Assembly (NCBI GenBank): GCA_027257055.1
Contig: JAPVLO010000180.1
Span: 558,001 to 622,000, forward strand
Direction: 5' to 3'
Source: Cephalopachus bancanus
Lineage: Eukaryota; Chordata; Mammalia; Primates; Tarsiidae
Length of the DNA: 64,000 nt
The translations under genes were made by a program, and so were the position numbers. Position 1 is the first letter of the stretch. The number at the start of each line of letters is the position of its first letter. Of the stretch, positions 52,185 to 64,000 are shown piece by piece. The notes under the pieces were generated by a model that worked only from the letters and a program-made list of their open reading frames with translations, made no database searches and was not told the origin of the DNA.

Positions 52185-54560
52185 CGCCGTCACCATTCGG
52201 GGACAGACAGCGCCCAAGGCCACTGTTCTCGAACAGAGAGACAAAGCCTGTGGTCACCCCTCAAGGACAAACAGATAGAGCCCGTGGTCACCACTGAAGG
52301 ATAGACAGAGCCCATGGTCACCATTCGGGGTCAGACAGAGCCCATGGCTACCATTTATGGACAGATAGAACCCGTGGTTACCATTCAGGGACAGACAGAG
52401 TCTGTTGTCACCATTTAGGGACAAACAGACAGAGCCTACGTTTACTGTCCGAGGACAGACAGAGAGAGCCCATGGCCACCATTCGTGAACACACAGACAG
52501 AGCCCATGGTCACCATTCAGAAACAGACAGCACCCATGGTCACCATTCAGGAGTAGACAGAGTCCGTGGTCACCACTCAGGGACGGACAGACAGACAGAG
52601 CCTGTGGTCACCAGGGACATACAGAGCCTATGGTCACCATTCAGGGATAGACAGGGCCCATGGTCATCATTCAGGAAGAGACAGACAAAGCCCATGTTTA
52701 CCATTCGAGGACAGACAGACAGAGTGCATGGTCACCATTCAGAGACAGACAGAGTCCATGTTTACCATTCGAGGACAGACAGAGCCCATGGCCACCACTT
52801 GTGGACAGATAGAGAGCCCATGGTCACTACGCAGGGATAGACAGAGCCCGTGATCTCTATTCAGGGACAGACAGATAGACCCCATGTTTACCATTCGAGG
52901 ACAGACAGAGCCCATGGCCGCCATTCATGGACAGACAGAGCCCATGGCCGCTATTCATGGACAGACAGAGCCCATGGCCACCATTCATGGACAGACAGAG
53001 CCCATGGCCCCCATTCATGGACAGACAGAGCCCATGGTCACCATTCAGAGACAGACAGACAGAGCCCATGTTTACCATTCAAAGACAGACAGATGGAGTC
53101 CATGGCCACCATTAGTGGACAGATAGACAGAACCTGTGGTCACCATTCAGGGACAAACAGAGTCCGTGGTCACCATTCGGGGACAGACAGACAGAGCCCA
53201 TGTTTACCATTCGAGGACAGACAGATGGAGCCCACAGTCACCATTTGTGGACAGACAGACAGAGACCATGGTAACCACTCAGGAATAGACAGAGACCGTG
53301 GTCACGGTTCAGGGACAGACAGACAGAGTCTGCAGTCATCATTCAGGGATACAGAGCCCATGTTTACCGTTCAGGGACAGACAGACAGAGTCCATGGCCA
53401 CCATTCATGGACAGATAGACGGAGCCTGTGGTTACCATTGAAGGACAAACAGACAGAGCCTAGTGTCACCATTCAAGGACAGAAAGACAGAGCCCAGGGT
53501 CACCATTCGGGGTCAGACAGACAGAGTCTGCAGTCACCATTTGAGGACAGAGTTCATGATCACCATTCAGGGACAAACAGACCGAGCTCATGGTCACCAT
53601 TCGTGGACAGATAGACTGAACCTGTGGTTACCATTCAAGGTCAAACAGACAGAGCCCATAGTCACCTTTTGGGGACAGACAGACAGAGCTGATGGCCACC
53701 ATTCAGGGACATATGGACAGAGCCCATGTTTACCATTTGGGGACAGAGTCCATAGTCACCATTCTGGGACAGAGTCCATGGTCACCATCCAAGAACAAAC
53801 AGACAAAGCCCACCGTCACCATTCGGGGACAGACAGAATCCACCGTCACCATTCAGAGACAAACAGACAGAGCCCACGGTCACCATTCAGGCACAGATAG
53901 ATGGATAGAGCCTGTGGTCACCATTCAGGCACAGATAGATGGATTAGGGGAAAAAACCGGTTGGTCACCATTTTGGGACAGAAGATGGAGCCCCTGGCAA
54001 TTCCGCAAAAGGATAGACAAAGAACTTTAGGTCAACCCTTTTGGGACAGACAAGGGGCCCCATGGCCACCATTCGCAAATGGATAGACAGAACCTGAGGT
54101 CAACATTCAGGACAGACAGAGCACATGGTCACCATTCAGGGAGAAACAGACCCGGTCCCCCCCAGGTCCCCAATGGAGCCTAGACACCATTCAGGACAGA
54201 CAAGAGTCCGGTCAACATTCAGGGGAAAAAACAGAGTCCGCGGTCACCACTTTCCGACACAGACAGAGCCCACGATTCCATTTAGGACAACAGAGTCCAC
54301 GGTTCCCTTATTGGAAAGACAGACATAGCCTGTGGTCACCATTCCGACACAGACAGAGCCCATGGTTCCATTCGAGGGGCAAAACATAGCCCACGATTGC
54401 CATTGTGGAAAGCAGACATAGCCCATGGTCACCATTGGGAACAGAAAGAGCTCTGGTCAAACCATTTTAAAGGGAACCCCCAAGACCCAAACCCTCCTCA
54501 CCATTCGTGGACATGCAGACATAGCCCATGGCCACCACTTGGGAACAGAATGCCTCTGGC
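52185..54560. repeat. Minisatellite, 30-bp unit, about 2.4 kb
   Basis: Around 75 copies of a unit with core GGACAGACAGAGCCCATGG followed by TCACCATTCA; many copies gain one extra GACA. The block 52910-53050 has five almost identical 30-mers. Since 30 is divisible by three, one plus frame stays open for 254 codons as a 10-residue pattern. After about 53940 the copies decay by insertions and deletions, mostly in homopolymers, and the period breaks. Confidence 0.95.
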
Positions 54561-55030
54561 CAGAGAGGTCCTTTCAAAGGTGAATCTCCGCAAGCCACCA
54601 AGCCCTGCCCTCCCCACACACATGCCCCAGGGGTTTAAGCCCTTTCAAAAGTCCTCATTGACAGAACTTAGGAGATTTTAAAACCTCTTGGCCAACAGAC
54701 AGGACCCTTCAAGATGAGGTTCTCCTCTCCTCCTCTCTCCTCATTGGTTTCCAGGAGGAATTCAGCACCTGCAGTTCCCACGTGAAACTTGCCATTGGCC
54801 AGAATAATCATTCCCTCTAATGCCGCCGGCTGCTGCTAGCCCACCTCGGCCCAGGCCATGGCATGGTCTTAAGAATGGCTTCCCAACCTGAGGTCTGGAG
54901 CAGTTTCCACTTAAGCACCTCTAACGTGGTCCTCAGTGCTCCCCTCCACTGTCGCATCCCATTATCCCATTCTTGTGTCCCACCAGGCTGTTTCCCTCCC
55001 ACCCCTGTCCCTCCATCCCTGTCCCAACCC
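54561..55030. other. Intergenic, no gene seen
   Basis: Unique sequence between the minisatellite and an L2 tail. Confidence 0.45.
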
Positions 55031-55140
55031 CAGGACTGTCCTTCCTTGAGGTTAGAGACTCTCCTAGTGCCCACTACAGCCCTGCATCTAGCACCATGGC
55101 AGAACACATAATAAAGGTTCGATAAATATTCACAGAGTAG
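55031..55140 (+). mobile_element. L2 3'-end fragment
   Basis: GAGGTTAGAGACTCTC, CATCTAGCACCATGGC and ATAAAGGTTCGATAAATATT match the L2 tail pattern. Confidence 0.65.
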
Positions 55141-55214
55141 GTGAGCGAACAAGTACATGGATTGCTAACGATTAACTATTTGTACTTCGATATTACCTTA
55201 ATAGTATATTTGTT

Positions 55215-55350
55215 TTGTCTAGAGAAGGCGGTCTCGCTCTGCTGCCGAGGCGAGAGTGCAGTGGCGCATTCACAGCTCATTGCAGTCTCCAACTCCTGGC
55301 CTGAAGCGATCCTCCCTTCTCGGGCTCCCGAGTAGCTGAGACTACAAGCG
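55215..55350 (-). mobile_element. Alu monomer, antisense
   Basis: GGCGGTCTCGCTCTGCTGCC through GAGTAGCTGAGACTACAAG. Confidence 0.85.
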
Positions 55351-55644
55351 GGAATCTAATAAATATAATCGCCAATTTACAAACCACGCTCGGGGCACAT
55401 GATCCCATAATCAAAACTAACGAATGTTAACGGGTAAATAAAACGTCTCCTTCCTATGGTTCCGCCCTAGAGCGACAAACCTGTTTTTAATGGAATAGCT
55501 TTTAAAACTCATAGCTTTATTTCTGGAAACAAAAAAAGAGAATTTTGAGATAGTCCCTAAGACGACTAGTCGTTCGCGGACATTCTTAAAACATGTTTCA
55601 CACTCCCTTCCTTCTCCAACTTTCCTACCCCTTCCGATCTCGTT

Positions 55645-55731
55645 ATTTCGACCGGAAATCTCGCGAGAGGTCAAGTTGTCTTGAATTCTCCCAGAAGCCC
55701 CCGCTCTTCCTCTTCCCCTAAGCGGCCCGAG
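55645..55731 (+). promoter_or_regulatory. RPL17: RPL17 promoter and first non-coding exon
   Basis: An ETS site CCGGAA (55652-55657) runs into the palindrome TCTCGCGAGA (55659-55668), a known motif of housekeeping promoters. About 35 bp downstream a pyrimidine run CTCTTCCTCTTCCCCT (from 55704) fits the terminal oligopyrimidine start of ribosomal-protein mRNAs. The exon ends GCCCGAG/GTGAGC at 55731. The exact start is inferred. Confidence 0.75.
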
Positions 55732-56176
55732 GTGAGCGTTTCTCTGGAATTGCTCCGAGTGCTCAATCCCCCGATCATCGCAGCCATCGTAGACCTGCGG
55801 GCGCCGGCCTCACGATCCCCGGGAAAAGCACTCTCGAATTATCGGTCCCTCTCGGGTGGCGGTGTTTTCTTTGCTCGGGGCCCGTGGCGCAGCGCCCCAG
55901 AGCCGGCCGGGGTCTGGGATGGGTGGGAGCGGGGATGGCAGGCTCGCCGGCCGGCGGGCGCGGCAGCCTGGGGTCGGGGCCGCCTCCGGAGGTGCATGCA
56001 GGGTGTCGCGGAGAGTGGAGCCGAGTGCGCGGCGCGTGGTGGCCGCAACGCGCTCGAGGTCGGGTGGCAGCAGCTGCCGTCGCCTCGGGAGCGCCGAGGG
56101 TTCTGCCGGTGCGGGCCGGCTCGTGTGCGCCTGCGCGGAGAGGGGAACCGGGGCGCCGCGGAGCCAGGCCGGGCGA

Positions 56177-56244
56177 GGCTGCGATGATGGCTTCCTTAGG
56201 ACACCTTTGGATCAACCGTGAAAACAACTACGCTCTGAGCAGCC
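56177..56244 (+). ncRNA. SNORD58B: Box C/D snoRNA, SNORD58 type (copy 1, 58B-like)
   Basis: C box GATGATGG, conserved guide TTAGGACACCTTTGG, D box CTGA, closing stem GGCTGC/GCAGCC. It sits in RPL17 intron 1, ending about 69 nt before the next exon, the usual distance for intronic C/D RNAs. Family knowledge: SNORD58 guides 2'-O-methylation of 28S rRNA. The letter suffix is by resemblance only. Confidence 0.9.
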
Positions 56245-56325
56245 GCGGGCGGGCGGCGCGGACCCGCGCGCGCCTGCGAGGCGTGCTAATCGCGTTGTGC
56301 TCCCCTCGCCAGGCGACTCGCCAGA

Positions 56326-59325
<3,000 letters not shown>

Positions 59326-59360
59326 ATTCAGCATGAAATAAATGCAGATAGAAGTGAAAG
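59326..59360 (+). terminator. RPL17: RPL17 3'UTR and polyadenylation signal
   Basis: AATAAA at 59337-59342, 12 nt after the stop, followed by a GT-rich stretch (AATGTTGGTTGCCTTTTTTT). The very short 3'UTR is usual for ribosomal-protein mRNAs. Confidence 0.9.
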
Positions 59361-59489
59361 AATGTTGGTTGCCTTTTTTTAATTCTCCTTTGCCATGTAT
59401 GGTTGTTTTTATTAGCAAACACTTCAAGTGCCCTTACAAAATAGAGCAAATGGGTTTTCTCACGATTTGAATTAGAAACTCAGACTCTT

Positions 59490-59725
59490 GTATACACTGT
59501 GCCTTGTGACTTACACTTGTAGTCCCAGCTGCCCAGGAGTTTAAGACCACTCAGGGCAACAGCAAGAATTCATCTTTACAAAATGGGTTGTTGTTTTTTT
59601 TTAATTAGTTAGGTGTCGTTACTACCTAGTCCCAGTTATTCTGGAGGCTTGTTAGAGCCCAGAAGTTCAAGGAAGTGGTGAGTCAGGGTGACAGGGAGAC
59701 TCAATCTCTAACAAAAAACTTTTTT
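59490..59725 (+). mobile_element. Old degraded Alu
   Basis: TTGTAGTCCCAGCTGCCCAGG and AGTTCAAGGAAGTGGTGAG; both arms shortened. Confidence 0.65.
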
Positions 59726-60330
59726 TAAAGAATCCCATTATCCTCCAAGGGAATTTTGCAAAGGTTAGCTGTTACTTTCCACCTCATTCACTTTTAGGCA
59801 GCCACTAATGTGTTTTCTGTAGATTTCCCTGTTCTGGGCTGGGTACTTAACAGTTAATGTGTGGCCTTTTGTCTCACTGGTTTTCACTTAGCTCGTTTTC
59901 AGTAGGTTCATGTGTGCATCGATACTCCTATGCTTTCGTTTTTGAAGGGTATGCTAGTATAGGGATAGACGGACCTTCCCTGAAATGTGTGTAGTTCTAT
60001 TACAGAGGGTGTGGCCGTGCACCCTTTTGTATATGTCTAGGCGTGTCACCTTTATATGTGTACCCAAGAGTTAAACTGCTAGAGCCTCTCCAAACTCAGT
60101 AAACATGCATGAGCTGGCCGGTGTTTCCGGAGAGGCTGCAAGTTTTACATGTCCACCAGCAGTTAAGGAGGGTTTGGATTTCAACATCCTCTCTAGCTAT
60201 CCATTTGTAGCCATCCTAGTGGGTATCAGTGCTGTTTTTGGTCCTTTAAAGTGGTGTAACCGTGTGTTTTAAGCAACTGATAGTCACAGTTGGCTTTAAT
60301 GTTAGTCTCCCTCCCCCAGTTTAAGATGTT
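59726..60330. other. RPL17-C18orf32 intergenic
   Basis: AT-rich text resembling a degraded old interspersed repeat ('tagccatcctagtgggtatcagtg', 'gtgtaccaag'-type words, L1-like antisense). No gene. Confidence 0.4.
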
Positions 60331-60337
60331 TAAAGTA

Positions 60338-60612
60338 GCCGGCCTGATGGCTCACGCCTATGATCCTAGCACTTTAGGAGGCCGAGGTGAGAGGATTTCC
60401 TGAGCCCACGGGCTCGAGGCAGGCTACCAACTTTGAGACCTCATCTCTACAATAAAATAATTAGTGGGGCGTGGTGGCACATGCTTGTAGTTCCAGCTAC
60501 TTGGAAGGCTGAAGCAGAAGGATTCTCTGAGCCCAGCAGGCGGAGGCTGCGGTGGCCATGAGCGTGCCACTGCACTCCAGCCTGGGCGACAGAGACTCTA
60601 ACTCATAAAACA
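60338..60612 (+). mobile_element. Alu, lineage type
   Basis: GCCGGCCTGATGGCTCACG, CAATAAAATAATTAG linker. Confidence 0.9.
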
Positions 60613-60629
60613 AGTGTTTAAAACAGCGA

Positions 60630-60915
60630 ATGGGCCAGCTGCGGTGGCTCATGCCTGTTATCCCAGCACTTTGGGAGGTGGAGGTGAGAGGATTGCTTGA
60701 TCCAGGAGTTAGAGACCAATCTGGGCAACTTGGCGAGACCTCATCTCTATGATAAAGCAAAAAATTAGCTGGACACGCCTGTGGCTCTAGCTACTTGGAA
60801 GGCTGAGGTGGAAGGATCGCCTGAGCCCAGTAGACGGAGGCTGCCGTGGCCGGGAGCGCACCACTGCGCTCCAGCCTGGGTGACAGTGAGACTCCGACTC
60901 TAAATAAGTAAGTAC
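60630..60915 (+). mobile_element. Alu, lineage type
   Basis: GGCCAGCTGCGGTGGCTCATG, GATAAAGC linker, GACTCCGACTC tail. Confidence 0.9.
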
Positions 60916-61231
60916 ATAAAGCATCGAATGGCTTAGTCACCTCTGCGTTGGACATAGGTCAACTGTCCCGCGCAGGTGGTGTGACGCTCGCGGGGGCAGT
61001 GGGCGGGGTCTCGGGCGTCCTTTTCTGCCGCCTCTTCCACGCACCGAGCGGGGAGGCGGTGTGCCTCCGGCGCCTGCGCAGTCCGGACCTACGAGGCCCA
61101 TAGGCCGGAAGCCCCGCCCAACCTGTGTGCGGCTCTATCCTGTGCGTCCTCCCGCAGACGCACGCGCCTTCGCCTGCCCCTGCGGCGCCGCCCATTGGCT
61201 CGGCGGTGGCTTGTCCCGCCCCCCGGAAGTG

Positions 61232-61264
61232 CGGACATTGTCTTTCGGGCTTTCGTGGACGCGG
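61232..61264 (+). other. C18orf32: Probable first non-coding exon of C18orf32
   Basis: Downstream of the ETS/CCAAT promoter, sequence TTTCGTGGACGCGG/GTAAGC gives a strong donor at 61265. The orientation and the distance from RPL17 (about 1.3 kb after removing two Alus) match the human gene order RPL17 then C18orf32. No start codon for the known small protein is found up to the end of the window, so the gene continues beyond. Start of the exon inferred. Confidence 0.6.
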
Positions 61265-61624
61265 GTAAGCGGGGCTGGGATGGGCTGCGTTGGGCTGGGG
61301 CGGCCGGGCTTTGGGCGGGGTGGGCTTAGGCTTCGCACTCCCCGGGGCTGCGAGCGGCTCGGCCGGCTCCAGCCGTTGAGCAGCTCTCCTCCCCACCCCG
61401 CTGCGCTCACGGTAGGCTCCGCTCCCGAGCACTTTCCTCGCCTCGTTCCTCCGCTGGGTCCTTCGCCCCGCTCTCCCCCGCATCCGTTCCGTTCTTCCCT
61501 CCGCCTCGTACTGTCTGTGTCCGCGACGATCCTCACCAGTAGTCCTTCTCCTCTCTCCTGCCCTCGGTCGTCGTCTCTTACTCCGCCCGTCCCCTGCTCG
61601 GCTCCACTGGAGCCTGCGCCGAGC

Positions 61625-61745
61625 CAGACCACCCAACGAGGGCTCCCCGCTGTCCTGCGCGTGAGCCGGGCCACCCAACGGGGGCTCCCCACTGTCTTGC
61701 TGCAAGGGAGCCAGGCCTCTCAACAGGGGGGCTCCCCGCTGCTGT
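61625..61745 (+). repeat. Short tandem repeat, about 54-bp unit
   Basis: GCCAGACCACCCAACGAGGG, GCCGGGCCACCCAACGGGGG and GCCAGGCCTCTCAACAGGGG start three successive units that also share GCTCCCCGCTGTCCTGC-like text. Confidence 0.8.
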
Positions 61746-62397
61746 GCTGTGCATGAGCAAGGCCCTTTTTCCCATCCCACTGTCACCCTGGTCTGAGCCA
61801 AGTGGACGCAGGTTACTCCCTAGACAGCGCTGTTGTCTGGGAGGGTGATTTAAATAATCCTGAATCTCTCCGACCACCTTCTAGACTGTAACCCCCGTTT
61901 TCCACGTGTGGTGAGTAAAAGGTCTCACCGAAACATCTTTAGGAGAACTAAGGTAAAATACAAGTAGCTTAATTCTGAAGAAAGTTGGAAAGTTTTATAA
62001 AAGCCATAGTTGTGACTTAAATAATTGGTAGTATTTGTTCTTGAGAGTTTATGCACACCACAACGTGTACAAACTGATTTAAGCCACAGCTACAGAGGCA
62101 AGAGTGAATCTCCATGATGGAGGGATCGCCAGGCATCAGCTTAACCCAGTGCTGGTAGCATTGCCAGTTGTTGGGAAGGGTTGAGTTGGTGAAAGGGAGT
62201 AACACGACCACTGTGTTTTTGGAAAAGGCGAAAGCACTGGGCTAGGAACCCAGAGCTGGAAACACTGGCCTGAGCCCCTCTACTTGTGTCCTCTGTGTGA
62301 ACTTTGGACAGATTCTTTTTCTTTCCTTTTCATTATAATACATGTAAAGCACCTAATATATATGGTCTTCTGAGCTTTGTATTCATATTTTCTTTCT

Positions 62398-62698
62398 TTC
62401 TTTTTTTTTTTTTTTGAGTTAGAGTCTCACCCTGTCACCCAGGCTGGAATGCAGTGGCACACTCACTGCCACTGCAGTCTCAACCTCCTGGGCTCAGGGT
62501 ATCCTTCTGCCTCAGCCTTCCAAGTGACTGGAACCACAAGCACATGCCACCATGCCCAGCTAATTTTTTTGATTTATTGTAGAGACGAGCTATCGCCATG
62601 TTGCCCAGACTGGTCTCGAGCCCCTGGGCCCAAGCAGTCCTCTCACCTCTGCCTCCCAAAGTGCTGGGATAGCAGGCATGAGCCACCGTGCCCGGTTT
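62398..62698 (-). mobile_element. Alu, antisense, lineage type
   Basis: T tract, GAGTTAGAGTCTCACCCTGTC through GAGCCACCGTGCCCGG; GATTTATTG linker. Confidence 0.93.
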
Positions 62699-62759
62699 GT
62701 ATTCACATTTTCTAACCCACACTCCATCCATGTGAGGTTGATGCTATTATTATTATTTT

Positions 62760-63052
62760 ATTTTTATTTTTATTTTTTTATTTGAGTTGGAGTCCTATTC
62801 CATTGCCCAGGCACGCTCACGGACACCCCAGCATTGACCTCCTGGGCTCCGGTGATCCTTCTGCCTCAGCCTTCCAAGTAGCCGGAACTACAGGCATGCG
62901 CTACCACGCCCAGCTAATTTTTGATTTATTGTAGAGACGAGGTCTCACCAAGTTGCCCAGGTGGGGCTCGAGCCCACGGGATCAGGCAATCCCCTTGCCT
63001 TGGCCTCCCAAAGTGCTGGGATTACAGGCTGAGCCCCCAAGCCTGAACTGGT
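62760..63052 (-). mobile_element. Alu, antisense, lineage type
   Basis: (TTTTTA)n, GAGTTGGAGTCCTATTCC, GATTTATTG linker, GCTGAGCCCCCAAGCCTG. Confidence 0.92.
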
Positions 63053-63347
63053 GCTATTATTGTCTTCATTTTACACATGAAGGAAATAGGGCACCATTTG
63101 GTTAAATAATTTGTGCAAAAATACTATTGAGAAGGTGGTGAAAGCAGGTGCCAGCTGAAGTCAGTTTAACTCCTATTCTGTGGTACCTGTGAGAGAGAAC
63201 AGGGTTATACCAGGTCACCTTAAGTCCCTGCAGATCAGATTCTGAACATCGCTGGCCAAAAATAATTCCTTGAAATATGCTGCGAAAGGCTCACTACTCA
63301 TTTGGCTTATTTTAATCAGAGATGTGCTTCTAAATTTGGGAACAACA

Positions 63348-63650
63348 GGGTGTAGTGGGTCATTCCTGTAATCCCTGCACTTTGGGAGACAGAGGTGAGA
63401 GGATTGCATGAGCCCACAGGTTTGAGACTAGCCTGGGCAGCATGAAAAGACCTTTGTGTACAATAAACCAAAAAATTAGCTGGGCATGGTTTCGCATGTC
63501 TATAGGTCCAGCTACTTGTAAGGCTGAAGCGGAAGGATTGCCTGAGCCCAGCAGGTTGAGGCTGCGGTGGTCATGAGCGTGCCACTACACTCTAGCCTGG
63601 GCAACAGAGTAGTCTGTTGGAGTCAGTCTGACTCCAAAAAAAAAAAATTG
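63348..63650 (+). mobile_element. Alu, lineage type
   Basis: CAGGGTGTAGTGGGTCATTCC, CAATAAACC linker, GACTCC plus A tail. Confidence 0.9.
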
Positions 63651-64000
63651 GGAACAAATTATTTTGGTAAAGTCTTAAATCTTTATTGTAACTGGACTAG
63701 AGGACTGTTGCAGAGAATCCAATTTTAAATCCCTTGCCAAATAGCTGGCCTTGATTATAAATTTACATTTTTTTTATAGCTCTTGCTTGTAATTCATTTC
63801 AAAACCACATTCAGTTTGGATTGTCTATATGCCTGTATTATGAAAAAATATAAAATTGCCTTGGTGTAGTTGTGGTGTTGATTCATCCAGCAGATCCTAC
63901 TTAATTTACTGTATTTTGAAAATAAGATGTTAATCTACCAAATTATTAGCCCCATGCACTGTCCTAATTCTTGTTAGGGCCACCCATCCTACCCTAGGGC

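Larger units (their letters stand above)
60960..61780. promoter_or_regulatory. CpG island at C18orf32 5' end
   Basis: High CG density with an inverted CCAAT box (ATTGG 61194-61198) and an ETS site CCGGAAGT (61223-61230). A second ETS-like GCCGGAAG lies near 61104. Confidence 0.75.
61265..64000 (+). other. C18orf32: C18orf32 first intron, partial
   Basis: GC-rich start, then unique DNA and three Alus. Clear coding exons were not found. Confidence 0.5.

Noticed and set aside
52850..53614. 254-codon open frame with 10-residue repeats
   Set aside because: Entirely inside the 30-bp minisatellite; openness follows from the unit length, and other frames and the opposite strand behave alike.
60959..61801. 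280-codon minus-strand open frame at the C18orf32 promoter
   Set aside because: Low-complexity Arg/Pro/Gly-rich translation of a CpG island and a 54-bp tandem repeat, antisense to a recognised promoter.

Overview
The window is nuclear DNA of a primate. The exons use vertebrate splice sites, roughly forty Alu-family dimers and monomers are interspersed, and the gene content and order match human 18q21.1 read in reverse complement: LIPG (minus) - intergenic - RPL17 (plus) - first exon of C18orf32 (plus). The Alus are not the usual simian kind. Many share a distinctive middle linker (CAATAAATC), 'CTACTTGGAAGGCTGAGG' in the right arm and a 'GACTCCAACTC' tail. Neither tRNA-headed galago/loris SINEs nor lemur-type Alus were recognised. 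By elimination I infer a tarsier; this is an inference and not a database result.

Layout. 1-3.7 kb: downstream flank of LIPG, made of an old antisense L1 cut by an Alu and an LTR-like element. 3.77-24.3 kb: the complete LIPG gene on the minus strand, ten coding exons joining into an uninterrupted 502-residue endothelial lipase, with a long 3'UTR that carries an unusual nested inverted repeat, three intronic minisatellite or TG-rich tracts, and a CpG-island promoter at 23.6-24.8 kb. 24.4-55.6 kb: intergenic DNA with no gene I can support. It holds many Alus, an L1 inserted head-on into another L1, an internally deleted hAT DNA transposon with a perfect 8-bp target duplication, a telomere-repeat insertion inside an L1 tail, a 250-bp inverted duplication with 99% arm identity, a CTCF-like motif and a 2.4-kb tandem array of a 30-bp GACAGACA-rich unit. 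55.65-59.36 kb: RPL17, complete (184 codons), with a TCTCGCGAGA/ETS promoter, a pyrimidine-rich start, three intronic SNORD58-type box C/D snoRNAs and a GC-AG last intron. 60.96-61.8 kb: a second CpG island with a CCAAT/ETS promoter and a first exon that by position is C18orf32; its coding exons lie beyond the window.

The genes do not form a common pathway. LIPG makes a secreted HDL phospholipase of vascular endothelium, RPL17 makes ribosomal protein uL22 and hosts snoRNAs for rRNA methylation, and C18orf32 is a small housekeeping gene that in human can be joined to RPL17 by readthrough.
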